Shown: positions 10,667-21,757 of the stretch, piece by piece
How positions within the stretch are numbered: the first letter of the stretch is position 1
Layout of the letters: each line of letters opens with the position of its first letter
Assembly: GCA_035771165.1 (NCBI GenBank)
Contig: JAWNZC010000001.1
Location: 868,001 to 932,000 of the forward strand
Direction: 5' to 3'
Origin: Paragorgia papillata
Taxonomy: Eukaryota > Cnidaria > Anthozoa > Scleralcyonacea > Coralliidae
Length of the DNA: 64,000 bases
The notes under the pieces: model-generated
Database searches by the model: none
What the model was told of the DNA's origin: nothing
The model's input: the letters and a program-made list of their open reading frames with translations, nothing else
Translations under genes and position numbers: made by a program

Positions 10667-11147
10667 CTGCCAATCGTAAGCCTATTACAACACCCTATGA
10701 GAATGACGAACCGAAGGAGGATTGAAAGTCAGTAAAGATATGAAGATGGCAGTTATACCAGTATACTTTTTTTTTTAAAATCTTTATAAGTTAGTTGTAC
10801 GTATACCTGATCAGATGTATTCAAAACATGGTTGAACCGTAAATTTATTTTAATAGCTATTGTTTTTTTAGTATCTAATACTGTAAAGGATAAGAGAAAT
10901 GTTTGAAAAAGTAAAATCTGATACGTCAAATACGGTTGGCTAATTTATTTTGAAGAAAACGTAGGCAATCAAAACATTTCATAACAGTTGCCGTTGCAAA
11001 CGAATCTTTCCTTCCTGGTGACAGCATGTCAAATCATGCCTTGCAGTTTGGAGTAAGTTTCTTAAATCACAAATGGCTATCAGTTAATCGCACTGTGAAT
11101 TTTTAATGATGATTTATGATTGAAGTAGATGATAGCCATAAGCTTAC

Positions 11148-11803
11148 TTCAATAGCACTTCTCTTCCTTGCACTGGATACATCTGGACTCATCTGTGTGT
11201 CTAAAAATAATATATGTAATAAAAAAAAATACAACTAAATTCGCTCTTACACATTGCATGCATGATCTTTAAATTATATACTTTATTGTACATTATATGG
11301 CAATATATACTATATATGACTATACCATCCGAGGCATTCTATATCTTCGTGGACAAAAGATAGGTGCATCCCTTCTAAATCCGCAGGCTAAAATGAGACA
11401 AATGAAACAATGCAAGTTAAATATAAACGTGGCAGACGTAGTCAACATTTTTTAGATAGATCTAAGCCAATCTAATACTAAATAAATTTATTAACTGGAT
11501 GTCCTCTTAAAACAAAAGAGGAGCGCAATTTATGCTCTCTGCATGCATGGGACAAAGTTATCTGCAAACAGTTTAAAATATCATTTCATACCTGTGTCTA
11601 ACTACTCACCGTATTCAATGAGATATGTGATGCTTTCACCTAGAACTGCTTTGGGAATTTTGTAGCCTTTTCCGTTTTTTACAAGGTCTTTTGGGGTTTT
11701 TTCTGACATCGTTTAGTGATGCTGATCCATCTACCGCAAAGTACATTGTCAATGTAGGCTTTTTTGTTGCATCGATGGCAGCAAGAATTTCATTCTGAGT
11801 TTC
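11148..11803 (-). CDS. Three further exons of the same gene, one frameshift
   Basis: Exon 11610-11803 encodes ETQNEILAAIDATKKPTLTMY and, after a single frame change, KGYKIPKAVLGESITYLIEY. Exon 11326-11387 follows in phase as CGFRRDAPIFCPRRYRMPRM. Exon 11148-11200 is bounded by good splice sites but gives an early stop in the expected phase. The frameshift and this stop suggest the gene is decayed, or that exon borders differ slightly. No known domain was recognised. Confidence 0.5.
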
Positions 11804-12499
11804 CTTGACAAAAGAGAAAAGGAAATGGAAATTAAGTTTGCTTCATCTCTAAGTAAAATCTCCTCAATGAAATAAATAAAGAACAACTTTATACCAAATT
11901 TATTCATATCTTAACTTCGTTCCCGAGTTATTTAGATTTGTTTGATATGTTAAAACACATCATTGTAGGTTTATTGGGGAAACTATGATCTTCGGGGATT
12001 ATCGAACAAAATCAGTTAAAACTTTGCAACTAAACGCGTCTCAAAACACTAACATCGCAAGTGAAAACTTCATTCAATATTCGCAAAGATATACATGATT
12101 TTCCAATAACTTACAATATCTCCGCATGACTTTACCTAGGTTATCTTATTTTCATATGAAACAAATCTAAATATCTCAAAAACAAAGTGAGATTGCAAAA
12201 CTACTCTTTATCAGTTTCAGAAGATTTAGAGATGAAGAAAACTAAAACTCCAAAAATATAAAATGGACATAACTTGTTACTCTTTATAAGAAACACGCGT
12301 GCACACACCGTATTTCCAAGGCTCGTGAATTGTGTGATTTGGTGGTACGTTATACCTATTGCAGGGACAAATGTTCCACGAACAGATACATTGACACACG
12401 GGTTTAGCCATGTAAGAGGCTGTATTTAGGGAAAAGAGAACAATTAAGATTTTACATAACAAAAACATCTTTCCCATTGGTTGTAACCTGAAAACGTAC

Positions 12500-12899
12500 C
12501 GACGTCGAAGTTGTCTGGTCGGTCTTCAGCTGTTTTGTGATTGCTTTTCCAAGGCGTTCCCAGATTGGTATGTTTGGCGTGCGTTGGACAGTACCAGATC
12601 TAGTCATGTGCTCAATGGCATTGCCAATGTCATAGTCTGCACCAGCAACCTGATGAAACTATAGTAAATCCATTCCAAAATAAGTTTCAAATTCTGTATT
12701 TATGTACCTTGACATCAATATATGCTGAATTATACTTACAATGCTGTATGTATATAAGAGGCTAGCCACGCCTTTGTGCCACCGTGGTTGCTGCCGAGGC
12801 AGAACTTTAGCAAGAATCTCTCTTATCTTGTTTATTTTCTGTTCACTCCCAGACAGCCATCTTGGCAGAAACATCATCACCCAAGCAACCAGAAAACCC
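12500..12899 (-). CDS. Two exons, conserved-looking unknown domain
   Basis: Exon 12739-12899 (acceptor CAG, donor GTAAGT) encodes FLPRWLSGSEQKINKIREIL, then LPRQQPRWHKGVASLLYTYS. Exon 12500-12649 (acceptor CAG, donor GTACGT, 50 codons, phase 0) continues with VAGADYDIGNAIEHMT and PIWERLGKAITKQL. The join is in frame. I do not recognise a named family. The LINE at 13021-15890 lies in the intron on the 5' side of these exons. Confidence 0.6.
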
Positions 12900-13020
12900 T
12901 GAAGTGTTATGTATATGTTTACGTATGCGGTAAGGCATAAGTATACGTATATGACTAATAATAAAATCAATTAGCTAACCAAATAATTTTACTTTATATA
13001 TATATATTATATATATATAT

Positions 13021-15890
13021 TGCCAATGTCAGATCGTTGCGTAGCAAAGTCGATGAAGTAGGGGTTGTTTCTCGTACAAACAATGTAAGCGTTGTGTGCC
13101 TGACTGAGACGTGGCTGGACGATGAAATTTCAGATTCTTATGTAGGTATACCAGGTTATTTTATAATAAGGAGAGACAGAACAAGCACGGTGAGAGATCA
13201 TGGCGGTGGGGTTTGTGTATACGTTAAAGAGGACATGCCGTGGAGGAGAATATGTCTGGAAAATGAAGCAGCGAAGGAGATAGAAAGTATATGGATTCAA
13301 TTAACACCTGAGCGAGCAATTAGAACTGGTAGTACTATTCTTGTAGCATGTATTTATCACCCAACCTGGGCAGATCAAAATCAAAATTTATTACTGTACG
13401 AACACATCCAACTAAATGTAGACACTTTTCTCAGTAAACACCCTTCTGGATTAGTTATAATAACTGGTGACTTTAACCCTACTTCTACTGGATTTCGCCC
13501 AGCTGAAGTTACACGTGCATGCTCTTTAAAACAGCGAGTAACTTTCCGTACACGGGATTCTGGCATTTTGGATTTGATTTTTACAAATAAGTCGGATTTA
13601 TATGACACACCAATTCAATTGCCCAAAATCGGAAATAGCGACCACTACACCGTACTGATAACTCCCAAATGGCATCTAGGGCGGAAAATTGATAACACCC
13701 AAGGATCTAAAGTGTATAGAAGAGACCTTCGGGAAAGTAACTGGAAAGCTTTTGGCTCTTGGTTGGTAAGAGAGTCGTGGCATGATACCTTCAATGAGTC
13801 TGATTGCCAAAGTAAATACGATAATTTCATGCAGAAAATGAATAGTGCTATAGATTTGTTTCTGCCTTTAAAAAGATCTAAAGTGAATAAAAGTGATAAG
13901 CCATGGATAACAAATCAAATTAAGAAATGGATTAAGAAAAGGCAAAAGGCCTTTTGTCAGTATGGAAAACTCTCTAGTGAGTATAAGAAATGGCGGAATA
14001 AAATTAGAGCAAAACTGAAAACATGCAGAAGAGACTTTTATGCAAATCAGATGAACGATTGTATTGGATCAAACATATGCAAATGGTGGAAAACAATTAA
14101 AAAGTTAACTTGTGATGTAGCCTCCCCGCCATGGAGTCGGTACTTAATGGGGCAAACCGGACATACAACTCCTGTGGAATTAGCGAATGAAATAAACTCC
14201 TTCTTTTCGGAACTGACTAAAGATTTCCAACCATTAGCACAGCCTTTAGATGCCCAGGAACTACCTGTGCCACCAAATTTAAAAGCCACGCCCCACCAAA
14301 TCCAAACAAAGCTGAATGCAGTAAATAGTAGGAAGGCTGTTGGCCCTGACAATCTTAACAACAGAATCCTAAAAGAATTTTCCGAAGAACTTAGCGTCGT
14401 CCTCGCAGATATTTACAACACATCGTTAACTCAAGCCTATGTTCCTGACTTGTTAAAAGCGTCAACTATTGTTCCAATTCCCAAGATACTACCGCCAAAA
14501 ACAATCGAAGAAGATCTTAGACCCATTAGCCTTACATGTCAGATAAGTAAAGTTTTTGAAGGCCTAACTCTAGATAGATTAATGCCGGAAGTTGAACAAC
14601 ACATCGATACTAAACAATTTGCAAACAAAGGAAAATCAACTAAGGACGCCCTAGTGAGTACTCTTCACAATATTCATACGGGAATAGATAATGGAGATAC
14701 GGCTATTAGGATTTTCTTTACTGATTTTACAAAAGGTTTTGACCTAATTGACCATAACATTCTGATCGATAAACTTGTAAAACTCGGAGTAAGTGATGTC
14801 CTAATACGGTGGATTGCAGCCTTTTTAACAAACCGCAAACAACGTGTAAAGGTAGATGGAGTCTTTTCTGAGTGGAAATATCCAAAAGGAGGAATACCGC
14901 AAGGCACAAAATTAGGCCCGTTATTGTTTGTAATAATGGTTAACGACTTGGTTAAAAATTGGCCAGGAAGGGCAAAGTTTGTCGACGATTTAGCCGTTGT
15001 GGAAACAATCCCGCGGAACTCAATAAGCGTGATGGATTTGGTAGCAAGAGAAATTCAACAGTATTGCATAGATCATAAAATGAAGTTAAACCCCAAGAAA
15101 TGTAAGGAGATGTTTGTAAATTTTATGACAAACCCGAATATATTAAGTAGGGATATAGTCGTTAATGGCACCCAAATAGAATCCGTTGATGCGTATAAAT
15201 TGTTAGGCGTTATGCTCGAAAGTAATCTTAAATGGAATAGGCAAGTTGGTGATAAAACTAAAAAGGCGTGTAAAAGATTGTATGCATTAAGAGTACTAAA
15301 GAAAGCTGGATTGCAGGAAAGAGAACTTGTTCTAGTGTATAGGTCCATGATTCGACCTGTTCTAGAGTATGCTGTTGAAGCCTGGTCTGACCTCTCACAG
15401 TACCTAAGCGACAAACTGGAAAGAGTACAGAAAAGGGCCCTTCGAATTATATATCCTGGTAGTGACTATGGCGAAGCATTAAAGACCTCTAATTTAGAAA
15501 GTCTTAAGGACAGGAGAGTAGACCTATGTAAGAAGTATATGAATAAACTTAAAGATCCGTCCCATACTCTACATCATTTAACGAAAATATCCTATACGAA
15601 CACGCACGGTTATACCTTAAGATCAGGAAACCAGAACCAAATAGGAGTAAGAAAGATCCGGACTGATAGATGCAAAAAATTTTTAACATATAGATATAAA
15701 TAGTAACAATAATTTTAACTTATAATATATTCCTTTCACACAGTATATACGTATATATTTTTATTTTTTTTGTAAATAAAATTATCCTAGTATAAGCATA
15801 AAATAGTTTAAGTAACTTGTAAATCGCTTACAATTTAATCCTGTAATTACAAGAAGCGAAATAAACGAGAAATAATAATAATATATAATT
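13021..15890 (+). mobile_element. CR1/L2-type LINE, 5' truncated, inserted in an intron
   Basis: The element starts just after an AT microsatellite (about 12994-13020) in the middle of an endonuclease coding region and ends after a short 3' UTR in an AAT-rich tail (about 15870-15885). It lies in opposite orientation to the exons on both sides (12739-12899 and 15932-16064). There is no ORF1. The AT-rich flanks hide any target duplication. Confidence 0.8.
13037..15703 (+). CDS. LINE endonuclease-reverse transcriptase (open, 5' truncated)
   Basis: A single frame of about 888 residues encodes an AP-endonuclease-like domain (residues ~1-205; CLTETWL, then GDFN, and GNSDHY near its end) and a reverse transcriptase (~430-720). 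The RT has LRPISLTCQISKVFE, FTDFTKGFDLIDH, the GIPQGTKLGPLLF block and the catalytic FVDD box (about 14980). A thumb and C-terminal region follow to the TAG at 15701-15703. The frame is open upstream to 13022 (ANVRSLRSK), so the first part of the endonuclease is cut off and no true start codon is present; TTG at 13037 is only a formal start. It lacks stops, so insertion is fairly recent, but it cannot encode a complete endonuclease. Confidence 0.85.
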   Translation: MRSKVDEVGVVSRTNNVSVVCLTETWLDDEISDSYVGIPGYFIIRRDRTSTVRDHGGGVCVYVKEDMPWRRICLENEAAKEIESIWIQLTPERAIRTGSTILVACIYHPTWADQNQNLLLYEHIQLNVDTFLSKHPSGLVIITGDFNPTSTGFRPAEVTRACSLKQRVTFRTRDSGILDLIFTNKSDLYDTPIQLPKIGNSDHYTVLITPKWHLGRKIDNTQGSKVYRRDLRESNWKAFGSWLVRESWHDTFNESDCQSKYDNFMQKMNSAIDLFLPLKRSKVNKSDKPWITNQIKKWIKKRQKAFCQYGKLSSEYKKWRNKIRAKLKTCRRDFYANQMNDCIGSNICKWWKTIKKLTCDVASPPWSRYLMGQTGHTTPVELANEINSFFSELTKDFQPLAQPLDAQELPVPPNLKATPHQIQTKLNAVNSRKAVGPDNLNNRILKEFSEELSVVLADIYNTSLTQAYVPDLLKASTIVPIPKILPPKTIEEDLRPISLTCQISKVFEGLTLDRLMPEVEQHIDTKQFANKGKSTKDALVSTLHNIHTGIDNGDTAIRIFFTDFTKGFDLIDHNILIDKLVKLGVSDVLIRWIAAFLTNRKQRVKVDGVFSEWKYPKGGIPQGTKLGPLLFVIMVNDLVKNWPGRAKFVDDLAVVETIPRNSISVMDLVAREIQQYCIDHKMKLNPKKCKEMFVNFMTNPNILSRDIVVNGTQIESVDAYKLLGVMLESNLKWNRQVGDKTKKACKRLYALRVLKKAGLQERELVLVYRSMIRPVLEYAVEAWSDLSQYLSDKLERVQKRALRIIYPGSDYGEALKTSNLESLKDRRVDLCKKYMNKLKDPSHTLHHLTKISYTNTHGYTLRSGNQNQIGVRKIRTDRCKKFLTYRYK

Positions 15891-15931
15891 GACATTTTAT
15901 TTATGAATGAGTTAATGTTAATTTGCGTTAC

Positions 15932-16064
15932 CTGTTACAGACAGATTGCAAAGTATGCTCGTCAAGTAGATGAGGGTCCACTACAGTGCTAAATGCGTAC
16001 AGCTCTGCATCTTCTACAAAATGAGCTTTTTCCCCTCGTGACACTGTTTTTGGTGGATGTGCAG
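15932..16064 (-). CDS. Exon of the interrupted minus-strand gene
   Basis: A 133 bp exon with an acceptor TTTTTAG at 16065 and a donor GTAAC at 15930 encodes AHPPKTVSRGEKAHFVEDAEL, then FSTVVDPHLLDEHTLQS. Only this frame is open. Its exit phase does not match exon 12739-12899, so an intermediate exon may have been lost, perhaps around the LINE insertion. Confidence 0.5.
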
Positions 16065-16259
16065 CTAAAAACAAAATAAATGTTTTTGTTTTCGCCATGC
16101 ACTTACATGTAACTTTTGATGCATAATCTTAGTCATACTAAGGACCATCGACTTTTTGGATAGTACCAGTGCGCGCGTTTTCTGAACTAAAACCTGCATA
16201 ACCTGTTATGCACACAGGCAGAGAAGCAGTTCTATCAAATCTGATCGTATGCTACAGAA

Positions 16260-16420
16260 ATTAATTAACGTAGATTTCGAGCGTTTCGAGCAAAGGTCCT
16301 TCGGCAGAAAAAAATATGACAAAGGGCCTTCGCTCTAAAGGTCAGAATTCTATATGTTCTGTCTGATGCAGGGCTTTCGTGCGAAACGTTAGAAATCCAC
16401 GTTCAATAATTTCGGAAGTA
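16260..16420 (+). repeat. Two tandem motifs resembling decayed hammerhead repeats
   Basis: Two neighbouring units share the pattern tga(c/t)g, then aagggc(c/t)ttcg, then aaac/aaag, then gt(c/t)ag. The second (about 16363-16395) has CTGATG and CGAAAC, but the conserved A of the CTGATGA core is a C. The outer arms (aacgtagatttc and gaaatccacgtt) are inverted. It is probably a fragment of a dispersed repeat. Confidence 0.35.
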
Positions 16421-16486
16421 CAAATGTTTCGATCTGTATTTCAACACTGTCTACGCAGCACATTGTTTTTTATGTGTATGTAATAC

Positions 16487-16718
16487 CTCTTTTGACAATA
16501 ACCAATATTTATTTCCTTGATACCCCAAATGATCGGCTTTGAAGTATCGCGTGCTGATGGTACTGACCACATCTTCTTTTAGGAATGTGTAGTAATCTGC
16601 TAGGATTCTTGCAGTTACCACGCCACCCAGATTTAGGATTCCAGACACAAACCTTCCGCGAAGTTCTTGTAGAAACTTTGGTTTGGAATCAAAAGCATTA
16701 GCGGGAAGTACAATAGTT
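16487..16718 (-). CDS. Exon of unknown function
   Basis: The exon has a pyrimidine-rich acceptor (ATTGTAG) and donor GTATTAC. It encodes IVLPANAFDSKPKFLQELRG, GGVVTARILADYYTFL and ADHLGYQGNKYWLLSKE. It is open for 232 bp. It lies between the RecQ-like exon and exon 15932-16064 and may be part of the same gene, but the phases do not join directly. Confidence 0.5.
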
Positions 16719-17029
16719 CTACAATTATAAAAGATTATTAAAGGCTCATTAACCAAGGTCTGTACGGAAAGTACTGGCCTTAAGTTTTTGTGCAGATCGA
16801 TCAGCTTTCGACTTCGGTAGGGTAACACAATTGGTCTCCATCAAAAAAGCTATCTTGTACTCAACCTCATCCAATAAGTGTATATTCTCTTTCATTTAAT
16901 GCCTTTTCTATAAGCCGGGAGGGCATTACGGCTTTTTCGGGACCCCTCAGCAACTGATCAGCGTGCGCCATTTGGTGTTGCATTGTGTTGTTGAAAACAA
17001 GCTCAGCCATATTAAGTAACACAGAGATA

Positions 17030-17150
17030 CTCTTGGCGAATGCAAGAAATGCCATTTCAGAGACCCAAATTTCAAAACTTTTCCAGGGAGGATCCCCCCG
17101 GACCCCCCCCCCCCCACACACACACACACACTCATGTGGGCCCACAACAA
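17030..17150. repeat. Dispersed G-rich repeat plus GT microsatellite
   Basis: The minus strand reads a GT run, a G run, then a phrase with ggatcctccctgg, ttttgaaatt and gtctctgaaa. A related sequence occurs at about 50490-50560 (tcagagactc, ttttgaaaaatttt, then a G run). It sits immediately beyond the broken RecQ-like Walker A motif. Confidence 0.6.
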
Positions 17151-17170
17151 CTTGATTGGTGAAACCGGGG

Positions 17171-17387
17171 CCCCAGTTGGCAACACAATCAGACAGTCCT
17201 TTCTTTCCAAGATCGCATCAATCGCTTCCTCTTGTTTCCCTCTGAAACTGCCGTGTTGAAATACTGTATTCAAAACAGGAAGTTTCCTGTCAACTTCTTT
17301 ATCTGATTCAGCTGGCCCAGTTTCATTATTTTCCAGCACAGATGGAGCGACTGATGGTGTTTGTGGAACTGGTGCAGAATACAAGTG
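17171..17387 (-). pseudogene. RecQ-like helicase N-terminal exon, cut at Walker A
   Basis: An acceptor (TTTATGTAG) opens an exon with a Pro/Ser/Glu-rich start followed by FQHGSFRGKQEEAIDAIL, ERKDCLIV and LPTG. This matches the zero motif and the start of motif I of RecQ-family SF2 helicases (F....FR..Q.EAI..., then LPTG(A)GKS). The GKS that should follow is absent: after LPTG the sequence turns into a dispersed repeat with GT and G runs. No DEAH or later helicase motifs are found nearby, so the helicase is broken or only a fragment is here. Confidence 0.7.
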
Positions 17388-17603
17388 CTACATAAACATG
17401 CAGAGATATGTTTCATGAGAAAATTATATACGCAGTAATAAATAGATGTGTAGAATTATACTTTATGCATAGTCCATAATATAAAATACCCTCCCGGAAA
17501 GAAAGGGGCACTGGAGTAAAGAAGGACCAGGAAGTTAAGATGAATATTGAACATGTATATTTCAACATTTAAATTTATATGTTTAAACAACAGTTAATAT
17601 TAC

Positions 17604-17891
17604 CTTCTTGACAAAACAGCATTCAACGACAACAGCAACTCCTCGAACATCTTCATTCATGCCCATGGTCTGATATGTATACCAAGCGTTAAAACATGCT
17701 TCACCCATTGACCATCGTACCACAATTTTGCACGGTTTGTTCTCGTCTGCGTAGCTTCCCAGTAAACCCGAATGTCGAAGGAACATCCCGTCCAGCTTGG
17801 CGACCTCTTTGGCGTCTTTGCCAAATAGCTTGACCATGTTAATTCCCTCGGCGCCCTCACTAAAAACGTCGAACCAACTACCGTTTGAGAC
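17604..17891 (-). CDS. Exon upstream of the RecQ-like exon
   Basis: A 96-codon exon in phase 0 at both ends, with acceptor GTTCAG and donor GTAATA. It encodes VSNGSWFDVFSEGAEGINMV, ..GKDAKEVAKLDGMFLRHSG.. and ..EACFNAWYTYQTMGMNEDVR.., ending in CCFVKK. It joins in frame to the exon at 17387-17171. It has no recognised domain. Confidence 0.65.
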
Positions 17892-18020
17892 CTGAACACA
17901 AAACGGGATATTTAGTTGAAAAATATACATATTTATGAATTATGCTCATATCTGTCTCATTAAACAAATTGACCATTCATCTATTCAAGCACAGAATAAT
18001 ATACATAGTTATGCACTTAC

Positions 18021-18122
18021 TTTTGATTTTCTTGAAGAGAGAGAACAGATATATCCCAGCGTTTTTTGGCCATATATATTCTGCATGGTCAGAGAGGCTT
18101 TAGCCAAATCCGCCTCCTTATG
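18021..18122 (-). CDS. Most 5' recognisable exon of this gene
   Basis: Open frame HKEADLAKASLTMQNIYG, then ICSLSSRKSK, with a strong donor GTAAGTG at 18020. It joins in phase 0 to the exon at 17891. The 5' border is uncertain. No start codon or promoter was identified. Confidence 0.45.
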
Positions 18123-18431
18123 AATTACGCGATAATGTTGTCCTAGTCCACTCCCTCAAAGAATAACAAGTTCTGGACACATTGAGCCTCTGGACAAATA
18201 ACTTTCTTCGCTTGGAAGGCATTGTGGATTGGCCTGTAAAAGTTCGCGTCAATTTCCATCTTGCCCGCCGCCATTACAGACTACGCCATCTTGGATCCAA
18301 GATTTGCCAGTCGCTTCGCCTTTTCTGCTCTTCCCGTCATTCTTTGCGCGCACCCATATACAACTTCCCTCCGCTTGGGCCCCACTGTTGGGCCTCTCTC
18401 AAATTTCCTAAAGCGACTGGGGACGAGGCAG

Positions 18432-19258
18432 ATACAGTACATCAACTGAGACAAAGTTGACTCAAATTGTCCTATCCTACACCCATCCCCACAAATTCTA
18501 ACGACACCATACGTAAATAACGAACATTTATAAACTATCACTTACAACCAACCGATCTCATTACATCTGACTGTGTAACTGATCACTAACTGATATGACT
18601 ATCAACAAGTGAACAAGACTTGAGGACTGCTCTTGGAAAATGAAGGCACGACGCATTAGTTTGTCAAGAAATAACAACAACTTCGGTAAACACACACTTT
18701 TATTTATATTTATTAGCCTCTTTCTATGCTGTTTATTGTTTATTTTCCAACATAATAATTACATCTACTGCCAAACCCAAATCCCTCCTGAAGAGACCAC
18801 GAGAAGGTCGAAACAATTGTCGAGGGTTGTGTCCCATGAACTATATATACTGAATATTACTTACGTATCTTTACTCCTTTCTTATTACTTGGGCTACCTA
18901 TGGTAGAACGAGTCTAGGTTTCGGCTCCGTTATTATTTGTCGATGTTTCGAAATGGTAATCATTACGTCATCCCATCAGGCTTTGCGAAACTGATGCGTG
19001 CATGCGAAATACTTTGCTTTCCTGATGTCTGATCAAGTCTTTCGCGTCTCGGATGTGTTTTGTGTGTTCACAGACAGTTATTGGGCAGTAATGTCGCTGG
19101 CAAGTATCTTGATATTGTATCTTGCCTTCGCAAGTTAACAAAAAATACAGCAAGATGCGCTTTTTGGCCTAAGGCCATATACCGCATTCTTTGCAAATTT
19201 TATTCATCTACATTATATAACCCCAGTTTTTGTCCAATTACCTACATCTTATTAAAAA
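18432..19258. repeat. Terminal direct repeat of a Penelope-like element, copy 1
   Basis: The sequence from acagtacatcaactgagac to about 18887, and again from about 19148 to 19258, recurs in the same orientation as a second copy broken over 19812-26966. The two copies flank a reverse transcriptase fragment (19511-19801). Copy 1 contains about 260 bp (18888-19147) not found in copy 2. LTR-like direct repeats around an RT are usual in Penelope-like elements. Confidence 0.7.
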
Positions 19259-19510
19259 AAACACTCCTACAAATCTGTTAACTTTCTTGTTACCACAGTT
19301 TACATCAATAGAACAACAAACTTAAATCAGACCTGTACATAAAACCAACAACAGAACAGTCAACACTACTTCTACATAACAATTCCTTCCATCTAAAGTC
19401 TTGTAAAAAATAGTATCGTCTATAGTCATGCACTTTGATTCGCGCATTATCGCAGATGATACTAAATTACATTCAAAGACTAAACAACCTTTCAGTTATA
19501 CTGATCAACC

Positions 19511-19801
19511 GTGACTGCTTTTCAACAGGCCAAACAACATACGCAACTGGAACTACTAAACAAGGAACAACACAAAACTGACAACAAAAGCATTATATTT
19601 TCTATTCCATACAACAGCAATACAACGTACATTGAACAAATATTACCAAAACATTGGCACATAATAGAACAAGATCCTACATTGAGCCTTCTCTGGCCAG
19701 AAGCACCAATTGTAGCGTATCAAAGAAATAAGAATCTTAAAGATTCTCTTATTCGTGCTAAACTACAAGAAGACAATTATATAACAAACAATACTCAATA
19801 A
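19511..19801 (+). pseudogene. Reverse transcriptase C-terminal fragment, Penelope-like
   Basis: The frame encodes IIFSIPYNSNTTYIEQILPK, then HWHIIEQDPTLS and PIVAYQRNKNLKDSLIRAKL. That pattern (…KHW.II..DP…, P.VA.RRN.NLKD.L..AK) is typical of the region after the RT core in Penelope-like and related RTs. The upstream part is in another frame and the catalytic box is not in the window, so this is a 5'-truncated fragment. It sits between two direct repeats. Confidence 0.5.
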
Positions 19802-21146
19802 CTACAACACAGAATACAGTACATCAACTGAGACAAAGTTGACACAAATTGTTCTATCCTACACCCATCCCCACAAATTCTATCTACAGGGATCCTGGGT
19901 TACCCCAACTAACCCCTAATGACACCATACATCATCCACTATAGAAAACCAATGATGTAATAACGAACATTTATAAACTATCACTTACACCGATCTCATT
20001 ACATCTGACTGAGTAACTGATCACTAACTGATATGACTATCAACAAGTCAGGCGTTGTGCGCATAACGATCGCTAAGGATCATGGTTAACAAAATTCAGC
20101 TCATTTGCATCAAGTCACGCTCCGGTAAACATCTCATTTGCATGAACTCTCACATGTCTGTGGAATGCTTTCATTTAATTAATTCAGCTATATTCAAATG
20201 GCATAAAGAGTTTACTTCCTTAAAGTGACTTTCCTGGGAAAACCGTGGTTATCCGTGGAAGTCGAGAAAGGTGATTAGATTATGTTTATAAATTTATAAG
20301 CTTGCTTTACTGATGCTTTTAGGCTACTATTTTCGAAAGTTACTTGTCAATAGTACTGAGGGCTGAAATCATCCCATATGTACTTGTGTTCGATGGTCTT
20401 CCTTTGCCAGCAAAAGCAAGCGAAACAGAGAGAAGGCAAAGGTGAGAGAATTTAATATATTTGAAGCACAATTTGTTTCTCATGTTGTGACCATTAAAAT
20501 AGACAAACATTATTTTCCAGTATTTATAGATGTAGAGAAGACAATTTTGCGTAGGGCAAGCAGAAAGGGGACATAACATATTTACAAGAGGTCAACAGAC
20601 TTCGCAGCCAGGCAGTTTCATCCAAATATACTGGTCAACACTCGAAATAAATTTCATGTATTATTCTCTATTTATAGTTATTACAGTACTATTATCACAA
20701 TATTTTTATTGCATAATATTTACTCACAATAGTGTTTTTTTGTTATTTCGCACCAATTAAATATGTTTATTTTCAATGTTTTGGAATACACTGTAATTGT
20801 AAAACTATCAACATACCTTTGGTATTTGTTACCTTGACTTTCTTAACAAATTATTAGAAAATGAATTCTCCAATGATATGGTTGCTGGGAACATTGACCC
20901 AAAAAGTCATTTGAAAGTCAACAACCATGCTCTTCCTAAAAAGGTGATTTAGTGTAATGCATATTTCCACAATTGCATAATCATATTCTACTCCCTAATT
21001 TTAATCATGTACCATAATATTTAACTCTCTAATTGTAGGTTGCAGATGATGTATCAAACTGGTCTGGTGATGATTAACCTTTCTGAAACAAATGGTATGT
21101 TGTTGTGTTCCTTTTTTTTTAAACTGTTGTTATTCAGATTTTCATG

Positions 21147-21446
21147 TCAAATGAAAATCTTCATGCAACTTGTCTGAAGATCATTTCTCGGCATGAAAAT
21201 GTGAGTGGCAACAAACCGTTTTTTGTTGATATATAATTGAATAGGATGTGAAAGAATGGAAGTATTAATTGAAAATGTGGAAGGACCATCATTCTCGTAT
21301 ACAATACCAATTCCTTCCCAGTCATTACAGTGGACCTGATGAGAGTTAAATACATCAACAAGGAAAAAGTTTAAAGTTATGCCATCGTGTTGTAAATGCA
21401 ATAGACAATCCAACTTTGCATCCTGGAAAAAATATATGTACATCAC
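21147..21446 (-). other. Open segment of unknown function inside the 9 bp-TSD element
   Basis: The minus strand is open for about 100 codons (DAKLDCLLHLQHDGITLNF, then FLVDVFNSHQVHCNDWEG). It lies between the two other coding-like segments of the element. I do not recognise it. Confidence 0.25.
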
Positions 21447-21599
21447 AATGTGAAGTAAATAATTATATTGAAGGAGAAGCTACACATCTTTATGTCCAAA
21501 ACCAATGAAAAATGACCCTATGGTACATATTTCCAATGCTTCAGATGCAGTACATGTAGATGAAGGGACACATTGTTTGCCCTTTAAAGTTCTTGGAAC

Positions 21600-21757
21600 C
21601 CTTGTATAGGCTTAATTATGCATGCCTGTACAAGTTTTTGTTAAATTGGAAGCAGAGCCGGAGAACCAGCATGACAAAAATGCAGTGGCAGTTTATATTA
21701 TGTCAACAGATGATTATGATAAAGTTGGCTACATTGCAATAGAAAATTATTTTTAAA
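21600..21757 (+). pseudogene. HIRAN-like domain fragment
   Basis: The frame encodes VFVKLEAEPENQHDKNAVAV, then YIMSTDDYDKVGYIAIENYF. This matches the HIRAN pattern (…L..EP.N..D.NAV.V……VGYI…). HIRAN domains bind 3' single-stranded DNA ends and occur in HLTF-type remodellers and in various mobile elements. A TAG stop just upstream in this frame (about 21608) and the absence of other domains make it a fragment. Confidence 0.6.

Noticed and set aside
16867..17145. 92-codon minus-strand ORF after the RecQ-like exon
   Set aside because: Its first part is a GT/G simple repeat; no helicase motif follows.
18182..18541. Overlapping 60-90-codon ORFs on both strands
   Set aside because: GC-richer repeat-like stretch open in several frames at once; no domain or splice support.
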